DNA of 64,000 nt from Marsupella aquatica (Eukaryota > Marchantiophyta), in the NCBI GenBank assembly GCA_973895155.1, contig OZ316898.1, forward strand, positions 13,950,001 to 14,014,000, given 5' to 3'. Shown one piece after another: positions 1-10,399 of the stretch (within the stretch, counting starts at the first letter, position 1; every line of letters begins with the position of its first letter). A model generated the notes under the pieces. It saw nothing but the letters and a program-made list of their open reading frames with translations. It was not told where the DNA came from and made no database searches. The position numbers and the translations under genes are program-made.

Positions 1-588
1 GTAGAGGGAGAAACGAGCGAGCAATGAAACGAAATGAGAAGAATGACCCGCTGGAGACCAAAGAGAAGCAATATATAAAACCCTGACAGACAAAAAGGCC
101 AATAAGAAGGCTTGGTTGAACTTGTGTCACAGCTAAACTTGCAGCAGGGCTGAAGTATGGATAACAATAATGACAACACGTGTGACCGTAATAATGATTG
201 TACGCACCCAGCAGGTTGCGTGGCAGCCTGCCTGAGCCTGCACGAGCCCTGGCATGCTTGGCATGGCCAAGGCCGACCCCCGAGGGGCTTATAGTGGCTT
301 CAGGGGTTTGGAATTCCCCATTTTCACATTTGCCTCCTCGCCTCTTCGCCTCCTCGCGTCCCTTGCCTCCTTGCCTCTAGATTGTTTCGCGCTCTTGCCT
401 CAGGATCCTTGTATTAGCCTCGAGATTGTAGAGGGTCGAGATTAGGTTTTTTCCTCAAGATTTTATAGGGTCAAGATTTTGTGTTTAGGCTCGAGCTTCG
501 ATAGGGTTGAAATTTTTAGTGTAGGCTCAAGATTTGTTTTTAAGTTCTCAGCCCGTAGTACGTTCCTCTCTTCAGCTCTTCACCAGCC
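1..588. other. leader of the palindrome locus; half-motif rich
   Basis: No convincing gene is seen. From about 405 to 540 the sequence repeats short variants of gcctcgag, gggtcgagatt and ggctcgag. These look like single arms or decayed copies of the palindrome that recurs downstream. The first 200 bases are unremarkable. Confidence 0.5.
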
Positions 589-861
589 ATGTTGACTGTT
601 GTAGATTTCTCCAAGGAGGACTTCGCTGAGTACAACCTTGCAACCGTTGGCGAAGAGCTTCAGACCCATCTAGACTCAGCGCATCAGATCCATCGCACCA
701 TTAAACGTAATTCATCATCTTTGTTCTGTTCAGGTTTAACTCGAGATCGTCTCAAGCTTCAATTGGTCCACTTGTTTCTGGATTCCTTGGATGCAGTGGA
801 GGCTCAAGATCATCTCGAGCCTATTGATGTTTTCTGCAATACTTTGCTTCAAAAGTTGTGA
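589..861 (+). pseudogene. possible first exon of the ParB-methyltransferase locus
   Basis: A 90-codon open frame begins with an ATG at 589 (MLTVVDFSKEDFAEYNL). Two palindrome copies fall inside it (about 740-756 and 801-821). They read as LTRDRLK and AQDHLEP in this frame, so the true exon may end before 740. No family is recognised. Its position and orientation suit an N-terminal exon of the larger locus that becomes clear from 1732. The link is inference, since I could not define a splice pair that joins them in frame. Confidence 0.3.
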
Positions 862-899
862 TCTATCAATTGATTTTGCATTTGATGTAAGTGGCATGA

Positions 900-1480
900 G
901 GCTCGAGATCGTCTCGAGCCAATATGCAATTCCTGCATGTGACCTAGTGAGATTTCTTCAAGTTGGAAACCCTTATCCTTCAAAAGTGAAACATCATATC
1001 CAAAATATCTAAAATTTCCTTCCTCCAGGGACTTATGTACCCTCCAACTCGTTCTGATCATTGACATCCGAACGGGTTTGTGGGTATCAGAAGTCAATGG
1101 AGAAAGTGGATTTTAATCATTGATTAAATATGATGTTCATTGTTGAATAAGATATTCGGATCACTCGTTTGACATGTTAGGCTCGAGATCGTCTCGAGCC
1201 AAATATATCCCTCACCATCTTCCATTATGGTCATTCGTATCCCTTGGCCAATTTCTTCCAGTTGGAAGGACTCCATGTCGTCTACTTCAATTACTAATAT
1301 CCTTTTCATTGTGATCCAAGCTTGCCTTTTGGACCACTTTCTTAGTCCTCCAACTCGTTTGTGAAGATGACAAACCACTGAGTTAGAGGGTTTTGAATGT
1401 GGTCGAATAGGTGACATTGGATCATTCTTGAAAATGTTGTTCGTTAAATTTGACTGGTTCATGATATGCAATGGAATAAA
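900..1480. repeat. two diverged ~290 bp direct repeats, each headed by a palindrome
   Basis: The segments 900-1180 and 1180-1480 each start with the full palindrome and share collinear islands: ttcttcaagttgga versus ttcttccagttgga, cctccaactcgtt in both, and a shared stretch of gatgttcattg-like text near the end. On the minus strand the islands read FQLEEI in both copies. They are old duplications with many changes. Whether the ancestral unit was coding is uncertain. Confidence 0.5.
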
Positions 1481-1731
1481 ACCTCAACTGATATATATGA
1501 GGATCGAGATCATCTCGAGCCCTTGTCTTTTACTTTTAAACAGATGGTGGCTCGAGATCATCTCGAGCCTATTGTGTTTCCTAACTATTGTGTTATCTTT
1601 TTAGATTTTTTGGGTTTGAAATCTCTTTTTAAATTCCACGAATGAAATGGCATTGGAACATGTAAGACTATTAAACTTAAAAGGAAGACCGAGATCATCT
1701 CGAGCCACCTATTTGTTTCTTGGTTTTGTAG

Positions 1732-3255
1732 TACATGTTTATGACAATTGCTACATTTTGGCTGTACCAGGTGCGAAATTGGGATCGCCTAATTTGGTAG
1801 TCAAAGATGAACATGCAATTGAGGTTTCCTGCCCTGGACATGGTTTATTTGGATTCTGTTGGGCCATTGAGCTTGCTGAAACTAAAGACATGGAAGGAAC
1901 TATTATTTGTGTGAAGACGAGGTCTCCATCAATTGATCCTCTAGTGTGCAGCCTTCTAGGGCCTGTTGTTTCTATTGTGACGAGTAACGGTAAGGACATG
2001 GTTTTGACGGTGGAGAACCACGAGACAAGGAAGTGGGCTCTAATTAGACTTCATGCCAAAAACTACTCTTGCGATCTTAACATTGAACGTGCAGCCAGGA
2101 AACAACTGAGCGTGATATCAATGGGGTTCTTCCCCGAGGGTTTTACTACAAGTAATTTGCTAGAAGATACTCCTATATCTGGAGCGGACATAATTTTTGG
2201 ATTCTTTTATTGTCAAAAGTATGGGTTTGATCGTGATGATGCATTCACGACTCCTTTCACGTGGAAGGTTTTGAGACTAATGTCGGAATCCAAATTGGAG
2301 GAGTTTGAATCCATATCCCCTGATTTTGTGTTTGGAGTCGGGGAATTTGACGAGGATGCTTGTAAAAAGTGGGTGTTGTCTCATCGGAGACAAACAGGTA
2401 AATTGAAATCTGTAGCTGCGGGAGACAAGACGTCCGGTTTGGACAAAAAAGAAGCACAGGTGTCTCAAAAGAGGAAGAGGGTTGAGAAACCCGAAAGCAA
2501 AGCGAAGAAGGCTCCACCTCAAAAAAAGTTCGCGCCGCCCAAGGTAGATCTCATTCCGGCATCTTCCTCGAGTGTGAATGCACATACCGATGATGATGGC
2601 ACTCCAGGAGATGCTCCGGGAGAAAAGAGCGTTAAGGAAGGAGCCAAAGTTCTTAAGGAGATTGAGGAGTATTACACATTTGGCATGAATGAAACTTTTG
2701 ACATTCCTGTCACTAGTATAGATTCGCCGTCTGCAGTTTTGGTATATAGGATGTTCAATAAAGACCATGCCATGGAGGTCGCAAAATCCATGGTTAGAAA
2801 CCCTGGAATGGTGCCAGCTGTGGCGGATTTAATTCCGTATTCAAGAGAGAGTTTGCAGTTGCTCCATTATGAGAATACTGCTGAGGATCGAAAGGAGTTC
2901 GAGCCCGGAGTTCGAGTGGGGTGTTAAGAATAAGAAGGTGCAGTTTCTTGCAATAAGTGGACAACACTCGGCAAAGGCAGCTGTTTGGATCATAGGTTGG
3001 GCTAAGAGCGATGCAAAGTTGAAGGAGGTCGCGAAGAGTCTGCAATATCGAAAGTCATGAATTCTTTCAGACAGAACTCCAAGAACAATACTTGCTCAAC
3101 ACTCACAAAGGGAAAATGCTGTTAATAAGACCATGGAGTATGAGTCCTATTTTCTTGATACTATGGTCCATGCCCGTCGATAGTTTGACGAGTGTGGCCA
3201 TCCGGAGAGACCCGTGATTGGGTCCAATAGACTAACGGATCATCAAAAGTTCCAG
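1732..3255 (+). pseudogene. broken exon with ParB/sulfiredoxin-like domain
   Basis: An exon probably starts after the acceptor ttttgtag at 1731 and ends at the donor cag|gtaaat at 3255. The first 250 codons match no family I recognise. A lysine-rich linker near 2440-2530 (QKRKRVEKPESKAKKAP) could be a nuclear localisation signal. From about 2660 the frame has ParB-like features: an R-M-F-N-x-x-H-A-M-E-V-A-K-S segment, NPGMVPAV, then FLAISGQHSAKAA, which corresponds to the I-x-G-x-H/E-R-x-x-A-A signature. A frameshift near 2905 separates these two halves. In the second frame a TGA at 3058 and a TAG at about 3180 interrupt otherwise coherent coding sequence (ILSDRTPRTILAQHS follows the first stop). 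Both stops are one C-to-T change from CGA or CAG. The gene is therefore inactive here. ParB-like plus methyltransferase architecture is common in phages and bacteria and unusual in plants. Confidence 0.65.
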
Positions 3256-3425
3256 GTAAATTTGAACTCAAATCCACTTCTAGCTCGAGATTGTCTCGAG
3301 CCTCGAGGTCAAGTTTCTGTATTTGATTTATCTTCATGTATTCTCCCATAAATTTTACCATAGTTCCTTAATTCTACCTCGAGATCGACTCGAGCCTCAG
3401 ATTTTCTTTGTACTGTTTGGATCAG
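3256..3425 (+). other. phase-0 intron carrying two palindromes
   Basis: The donor is ttccag|gtaaat and the acceptor is ggatcag|gatttt. The splice joins codon to codon (phase 0), linking the ParB-like exon to DFMALAKITTGK. The intron is 170 bases and holds palindromes at 3283-3302 and 3377-3396. Confidence 0.6.
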
Positions 3426-5636
3426 GATTTTATGGCCCTTGCCAAAATAACGACTGGAAAATCCGATCTGAGGAATATGTTTTGGTTGCTGTTTTCGGAT
3501 GAGAACCTCTTCCGAACTTGGAGACAAATGTGCATCGATTGGGTCAAGGGACTTCTTCCGGATGGTCTAGGGGAGTTAGGTTCAAAAATAAATGGGAAAT
3601 CCCGAACAACAAAAATGATTACGCCGGCATTGTTTAGATGCTTTGAAGGAGACCCAAGTAGTGACGACATTCTGAAAGTTTTTACTGCCGTTCAACAACA
3701 GAAGGTTTTATTGAAAAAAGACCCAGCCAACAAATCTGATGTTCAATCAATGAGTGATATGGCTCATACTTTCAAAGTCATGACCAAGCTGAGGGCAAAA
3801 ATTGTGGAGTACTTCGTTTTGAAGTATCCGGATCGGTTTGCCAATTCACTCACTTGGTTTGAGCTAACTCAATTTTTGCCTGCATTTATGGATCGTGGTG
3901 AGTTGTCGAAACTTAGACAACTTGCTAGAGAGGTTTGGATTTCCAACCTCCTAAAGAAATAGGCCAAAAGACCCATTTCTGCAAAGTCTCATTGTTAGGC
4001 TTGAGCAGATATATTGCAAGGTATTTGGTGGGTTGCCTTCAATGGAGGATACTCCTTATCGCACATTTTTTAGCGATAATTTGATGAGGACAATGAAGCC
4101 TGAGATTGCCCACTCTCCATTGTCGATTTTGGTCGTCTTCGACAACAGCAGTGGACAGATGCCAAAATTTTTGTCTTGCTGGAGTATTATTTGCAGATGG
4201 CAAACTCGATGGAGCTCTTAGTAATCTTTTTTGTCTGTCAAGGCCCATTGATAGGCCAGATTCAGGGTGCCTTTGAAAAGATTCGTCGTGAGAAGAAAGT
4301 CCACACGAAGCTGGAGTATGGGAGCTACTACCGTGATCAGCTGCCCAAGGAGGAGGAAGATTTTCTCATTGGAGCCCGAGACTCAAACATGTTTGGGGGA
4401 ATTTGTTGTGAAGAGGAACCAGACTGGTCCCAAATTTTCTTTGATGACTTTTATGCGTTCTGGAACTACAATGAGAAGTAGGACAAAGACTTCACAGTCT
4501 TGCCTTTGAAGGCCCCTACTGGGAACAACAAAGACCAATCAAAGGGGAAAGATAAACTCGATGAATCCACTGTTGATGTCGAAGTTTTGGAGAAGATGGC
4601 CCCATCTTATGAGATGTTCGGTCGGCGTGGTGGCTTTGTAAATCCGAGAGCAAAGCCTTTGCGAATGACAAAGCGTCTTGTTGATTATTTCTCGTGCCCA
4701 GGTCATACAGTGTTGGATTTCTTCTCTGGAGGACAGACATTGAAAGCTTGTGTCATTCTTGGTCAGGATTGTTTTGTGTATTCGGACACAGCTCAAGAGA
4801 TGGAATTCACAGAAGCCTTTGCTCAGCTCCCTCATGACAACAAGCAGGTTTTATATGTGCCACCCAAGGAGCCGTTACCATCTGAGGAAATTACTGCCGG
4901 TCCCCTCGTTGTAATAGAAGAGGCGGCCTTAGACATAGCTCCGGTGGAAGCCAGTGTTTATGAGGAAGTATTTGCAGAGAATTTAGAGCATCGCAAAACG
5001 GAGGGCCCGAAAATCACAAGCTACATGGAAGAGGAGGGTGAAATACTGCCTGAATTTGGAAATGATGCTCGAGATGATCTCGACGTTCCAGGTGTTCCTT
5101 CATCAGGTGACCTTGGGGATGCACAACGTGAACAACAGTCTTCAACCTTGGATGTTGGCTGGGAATCCACCTTGCAGGATGCAATTAGCCAACCAATTCC
5201 AAGCCCTCCTCAATTGGATGAGATTTTCTCTACTAAGAAAGCTAGTGGCTGCCATACTCCCCCTCAGGACGAGGCAGGTGCATCGTCCTCTCCCTTGGAC
5301 CAAATGTTTTGCGCTTCAGAGAATAAGCTTGTTTTCACAGATTCTTCTACTGGAAGCCCCGTAATTCTCCCTTTTGTTAGGAAATTGGGGACTGAAATTG
5401 GTAGAACTGGTTACAAATCACTCAAAGCAAGTGCTACTCATTATGTTTGGACTGATGGACCGTCAAAAGGTCAACAAATCAGTATAGAGTAGTCTGAAAA
5501 GATTATTCGATCTAGAAAGTATAGGAAGGATAAGTTCAAATTAGTGCCAGTTTGGTCTGAGCCAGCTCTTGTTGAGACCCTTCCCGGAGGGATAAATTTG
5601 GACATCCAAAACCAACTTACTAGGAGATAACCTTCT
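3426..5636 (+). pseudogene. broken beta-class DNA amino-methyltransferase-like region
   Basis: The order is that of permuted beta-class N4-cytosine/N6-adenine methyltransferases. A helical region (3426-3961) is followed by a catalytic-half remnant (about 3965-4480, with GPLIGQIQGAFEKI). Then come a spacer and a motif X/I block at about 4650-4760: KPLRMTKRLVDYFSCPG, then TVLDFFSGGQTLKA, the counterpart of D-P-F-x-G-S-G-T-T. Frameshifts lie near 3957 and about 4125-4140. In-frame TAG codons at 4479 and 5490 interrupt continuing coding sequence, the second followed by SEKIIRSRKYRKDKFK up to a TAA at about 5627. The catalytic D/N/S-P-P-Y/W motif expected before LLEYYLQM is not readable at the second frameshift. 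The motif I glycines are partly altered (SGGQT). The region is a relic of an enzyme that would methylate an exocyclic amino group in DNA. Specificity cannot be read. Confidence 0.65.
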
Positions 5637-5718
5637 AGATGAATTTGGGTCTTTCAGCACGTGAGGTTGAAACCCAAGTTAGTTTGAATAGTCCTGAAAT
5701 TCAGCCGTCTAAATTATT

Positions 5719-6988
5719 ATGTCTACCTTCATAGAAATAGGCGGGCCCTTACCAGTTGTGGAGTGCGTCGACAATAATCTCCAAAGATGTCCTGAGATTT
5801 CTTCAACTACTGACCTTCAACCAACAATAGGTATGACGTTGACTGTTGTTCATTCACTTGTGATGCTCGAGATCGTCTCGAGCATTCCTCTGTTTTATCT
5901 CCCACAATTCTAACATTGGTGTTCCTTCTTTGCAGGACCCTTGCCTCCACTTCACGGTCCGATCAGACGGAAGCTATTGATTCTTGACCTCAACAAAATG
6001 TGTTGGGATTCTGTCAAAATGCCAAGTTCCGGACCGCGCCGTAGTGCAACAAGTGTCAAGGGTGTCCACTGGGGGAGACGTGGAGGGTTTAACTTTATGA
6101 ATGTTGAGCGACCCCATCTTCACGAGTTCTTAATTGCAGTTTTTTCGTTATTTGATGTTGCCATTTGGACTTGTGCAAGGAAACCCAGGACGGATGAAAT
6201 GATTCATTTGATCTTCAGTCAAGAAGAGCGAGAGCAATTCAAGTTTATTCTCACACAAGAAGATACATTCGATACTGGAATCCAAAGGCCTGACATTACT
6301 GATGGGAAGGCAAATATTCATTTGAAGGATTTGAGGGTGGTTTGGAAACGTTATGGTGGATTATACGACGAAACTAATACACTCCTTCTTGATGACACTC
6401 CAATGAAGACATTTGCAAATCCAGAGAATTGTGGGTTGTTTCCTTCCTCATTTTCGCATCACTCCACGGATGATACAGTCTTTCCAGAAATACTATGGCC
6501 TCTGCTCAGGAAATTGTATCATGCCTTCAATCTTCAGCATCCAAAGTGGTCTATGATAAATGTTTTAGCGGACAAAGATCAACAGGCTGCCATTTATGAG
6601 TTGTTGATGGAGCGGTGGGGTAGTATGGTATGGGTTCATTCGGTTATCCATACAGTCTTGGATGTCACAGTGGACAAAATTCCTTGGGATGTCAAGAATG
6701 AAGTGCAACAATTACCACCAATGGAGGAATTGACAGAGGAGGCGATCAATGACCTTGCAAAGACGTTAATTGGATATCAGTACACAAGACCCTACAGAGA
6801 CAATCATCGGGGATTTGTTTCGGAAGTCTTGAGGTGTAGGGACCTCACCACGAAGTTCTAGAATAGGAAGCCTCTTGATTTCTACAATCGCGATATGAAA
6901 TATGACCCGTTAGGGTCTAGATTTACTTGCTCAAATGAATTCTGCGGGGTGGAGGAGCATGAGATTTGGGTCTAGATTATCTCGACCC
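5719..6988 (+). pseudogene. FCP1/NIF-like phosphatase domain with one intron, premature TAG
   Basis: Exon text before 5830 (ending STTDLQPTIG) joins in frame to 5936 through a 105-bp intron (5831-5935, tag|gtatga to tttgcag|gaccc) that contains a palindrome. The second exon encodes an FCP1-homology HAD fold. LLILDLNKMCW sits in place of D-x-D-x-T/V, WTCARKP matches the W-T-S-A-R motif, and LLLDDTPMK is the DD motif. The second Asp of motif I is Asn, as in many plant NIF-like proteins, so catalysis is doubtful. A TAG at 6859 follows TTKF, yet coding sense continues (NRKPLDFYNRDMKYDP) to a TAG near 6973. The first TAG is explained by one CAG-to-TAG change. It is probably the C-terminal part of the same locus as the ParB and methyltransferase segments, but a separate neighbouring gene cannot be excluded. 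Confidence 0.6.
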
Positions 6989-7330
6989 TACACTGAACAG
7001 TTACAATGTGAGTTGTAGATATACATATTTTTACTCGAAAAAAAGTGAAGCTATGCGTACTATCCATTTGAGTCTAGATGTTGTTGATCCTCTTTTACTT
7101 GTAGATATGTTCTTAGAAAAAGGTTATTTGGGTCTCGACCCTATACAAAGGGAATAGCTAGAGATATAGATTCAACAACGGGTCAAAATTATGTGGATGT
7201 GGACCCTACATTTGGGTCGAGATAATCTCAACATAGATTTTTACATAGTAATTGATATACATTCAACAACCGGTCAAAACCATCTAGAGCCTGCATTGGG
7301 GCAGACGTGGTCTCGACCTTGTAAAAATAG
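6968..7330. repeat. variant gggtctaga/tctcgaccc motifs
   Basis: Short inverted motifs related to the upstream palindrome recur here: gggtctagattatctcgacc at 6968-6987, gggtctagatgttgttgatcc near 7070, gggtctcgaccc near 7130, gggtcgagataatctcaac near 7214 and ctagagcc...ggtctcgacc at 7290-7318. They form a decayed right border to the palindrome region. Confidence 0.5.
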
Positions 7331-7399
7331 GTTTTTTACTTTTATAATACATTACCGGTTTACCTTCCGTGTTTGTGTAACTTGGTTATCACGGGTCAT

Positions 7400-8930
7400 T
7401 TGAATTTATTATATTGTCTTATTCTATTTTTTCATTGTTTATATTGTATATAATAAGAACACTTTATTGTCTTTTAATTAATAAGTATTAATAATTGATA
7501 ACTGAATTATTTAATTAATAATTTGGGAATTAGAATTGTAATTTTAGACCTCAAAAAGTGTATAGCCACTAAAATATATGCTTTTGGGGAACAAGTACTT
7601 ATAGAACTTTTGGGGGTAAAATAAAACATTTGAAGGTCAACTTCTGGACTAGAGAAATTCCAGTTTTAATGAATAGTGTGATACTACTTGTACTCCTTTA
7701 AAATTCAACCCTCCCCACGATCCACCTCCCAGATAGTGCTTTTTGCAAAAAACAATGGAACAAAATACAAAACATGGTCTACTTCTCAATTCCCAACAGA
7801 GTTTTATGGGTGTGACATTTCTCAGAGACTACAAGCCAAAATTAAATTCATTCATTAGACTATCAGGTCAGCAATTCCACCATTTTTTTCTTTTGAAAGC
7901 CCAAATCGAGTAACTTATTAGCCTTTGCCCAAGGGAATGCCCTTGCCCTTTGCCCAAAATGCCTGTCCCATACCACTGTCCATCTTTCCCTCTTCTTGGG
8001 CACACACCTCCTTCCCCGAGAATTGAAAATTACAGACCTTGGTGCATCTAGGCATCTTTTGCTCTTTCCTTGGGCACAAATGTAGTGCCTTGAAAACTTG
8101 AGAACAATATATATTTCACAATTAACTAGATCTTTTACACAATGACATTTCTTCGCAATGACAACAACAACATATTTTTTACAATGACATTTATCAACTA
8201 TATCTTTCTCGTAATGATATCTTTTACATAACAACATCTAACCCATGAACAGAATAAATTAGAGTGTTTCCCCCACCCAGGCATTTATCCAGGGTAGATG
8301 GATAAGGGCTAGCGGCCGGTTTGCCCTCTTCAAAAAATAAAACATAAAAAAAATATCAAAGTAGAACATCAAGAGTGTTTTAGTTTGGACCACCACCGGG
8401 AGCCACCACCATCACAACGATACAAGTACAAAATAGCAACATTTTGAACAGCGAAAGAATGCCTTCCATTAACGATTTACCTAAAGAAAAGGACTGTAAA
8501 CGAAAAGAAAAGACGGGAAGAACGAAATAGTACAAAGAGTGAGCAAACGATCAATTTATTAGCAGTATGACTCAGCTTCGAATCTAAAATTGGTCAGCCC
8601 TGCAAATCCTCAAGAATCTACTCGCCGGTGAAATGACCCCACAAACCAAGTATGTGGTGTGAGGTAGTCAAAGCATGTCATCAATTATCCATTCCTAGTA
8701 AGTCGAACCTTCATTATCTCCTACTGAGAGTCAGCCACAGCTTCAAGAGCAGCATTATATATGTCAGGGCATGTACACTCAACGTGCAAGAATGGGAGAA
8801 GGAAGCTCGTTGGGCCGAACTGAGGAAAGTTTCGCAAGGTATTCAAAAGGGTGGCCGCAGTCAGCGAAGAACACTAAAAGAATGATTATAAATGAAGTGA
8901 TCTCACTCCGTAAGTGATAGATCGAGGGCG
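7400..8930. other. intergenic, no gene seen
   Basis: The stretch is AT-rich (7420-7520 especially), with only short open frames that lack family features. No repeat structure was noticed. Confidence 0.5.
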
Positions 8931-8938
8931 GTTACAGA

Positions 8939-9210
8939 TACTCTGAAAGGGCTCAATTCCTGCCATGGGAGCATTGTTGTTCATACACACTCTGAAAGGG
9001 CACTTTCCTGCCATGGGAGCTGCATTGTTGCTCATACACACTCTGAATAGCGTGCACGATAACGTGATTGCGGATCAATTGGTTGTCTGAATAATTGCAA
9101 TGGAGCGTGAAATTGTTGCATGAATGCCATGTCGGATGTTGTCTGAGTAATTGCAATCTACCATGAATTGTTATGTGAATGCCATATCTAGATGTCTGAT
9201 TGAGTGTGAC
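8939..9210. repeat. two pairs of short tandem duplications
   Basis: One pair covers about 8939-9044: ggg(c)tcaattcctgccatgg followed by a copy with cactttcctgccatggg, each ending in catacacactctgaa. A second pair covers about 9080-9205: tgtctgaataattgcaat and tgtctgagtaattgcaat, each followed by gaattgtt...gaatgccat. The units are about 50-60 bp. Confidence 0.65.
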
Positions 9211-9239
9211 CCCGTTGTCGTTGTCGCACATTTAGTCAC

Positions 9240-10150
9240 TTGTCAAATTAATGCCACCTCGCGATTCCCCAGCAATTGACAAGTTACACGAAAAGTGTAC
9301 TGTCGGTAGGTTGTTTGCCTTCAGCTTCCTTACAGCACTTCTAACGAACTGTCTTTCATTAAGGTGATGTGAAAGGATTCGAAGACTGAAATAGATTTCT
9401 TGTTAACCGAGCTGACAGGGGGAATCCGTCTACAGTGTTTCTATTTTGACATTGTACTGTGACAGACCTTTCCACTGGTCCCCTCTAAATAATCATAACT
9501 TCTCTTTCCGGTACGTGATAGAATAGTTCAAGCCTATCGAAGACTGTCAAGACGCAACCCGGCTGAAATAGTTCAAGCATATCGACGACTGAGACAGTAG
9601 TTTTTGTTCCAGTAGACACCAGGATGAAAACCCATTATTTAGCTACAAGACGTTGTGCATATCGCCGAGGGAATCCTTCTAGTCCTAGTTTTGCATGCAC
9701 AAGAGATGATGTGCAATTGTGCAAGTGATTGGTCGATCGGGAGAGGAACAGCTTCGAACCCTGCAGTTTAAATCTTGGCCAGGCATCCGTTTTGGCCAAA
9801 GGACATAGCGGATCGAAGCTCCCTCTGCTAAATTTTACACGGTACCTATGATTTTAAGGATTATGTATGACAATGATCGATAGATCTGTGAGGTGAATTT
9901 CTTGGTGCGTTGTCCGCTCTGTCCTCCGCACTAAACTATTGAGAGGCTGAAATTGACCTTCCATATGTTTATTCCATGTATTATTTCTGTCAAGGATTCT
10001 AGCAAGTATTTTCGCGGTCAGTTACCTTATACTCTCGTACTTGCAACTTTTTCTCCTTTTTCTCTTCCTGGCATCTTGACTCCTATTACACACGTCCTTT
10101 CAGTTCTGTACTAAACACTAACTGGCATTAGCAATTCATTATTCTCTCAA
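9240..10150. other. intergenic, nothing identified
   Basis: No gene, RNA or repeat could be supported. Confidence 0.4.
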
Positions 10151-10152
10151 AC

Positions 10153-10275
10153 AAAAATTTCAGCTTGGCAATAGTGGTACAGCGTTGTGATGGTCCCGGG
10201 TCACCCCCGGGGTCACCCCTACGTTGGCAAAGTGGTACTGCGATGATGTGATGGTCCTGGGTCACCTCTGAGCTA
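10153..10275. repeat. ~60 bp tandem duplication
   Basis: Two adjacent copies share ttggcaa-agtggtac, gatggtcc and gggtcacc. The first copy is followed by an additional ccccggggtcacccc inverted sequence. Confidence 0.6.
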
Positions 10276-10399
10276 CCTGAGCTGTATCGCACATGTTTTA
10301 CAAAAGACAATACCGATTTCGAAATGACTATAGTGGTACTGAGATGTCCGTAACGAGTACGTGACTGTTTCCTCTTTTGCCAATTGAAACCAGATTTAA

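Larger units (their letters stand above)
740..5883. repeat. dispersed 19-21 bp palindrome family, 11 copies
   Basis: The core is GCTCGAGATCGTCTCGAGC, usually with an outer G and C, giving two 9-bp inverted arms around a 3-bp centre. Copies seen at about 740-756, 801-821, 900-920, 1180-1200, 1501-1521, 1549-1569, 1687-1706, 3283-3302, 3377-3396, 5067-5083 and 5865-5883. The centre alternates between tcg, tca, ttg and tga while the arms are kept. The copies at 3283, 3377 and 5865 lie inside introns whose splice sites join in frame; 1501, 1549 and 1687 lie before a likely acceptor at 1731. The copy at 5067 is in coding sequence. I saw no copy beyond 5883, only a related gggtctaga form at 6.9-7.3 kb. 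Confidence 0.9.

Noticed and set aside
2277-2768. 163-codon minus-strand frame
   Set aside because: Antisense shadow of the ParB-like exon without domain features.
740-5883. Palindromes as rho-independent terminators or bacterial REP elements
   Set aside because: The locus has spliceosomal introns and no bacterial gene organisation; no T-tract follows the dyads.
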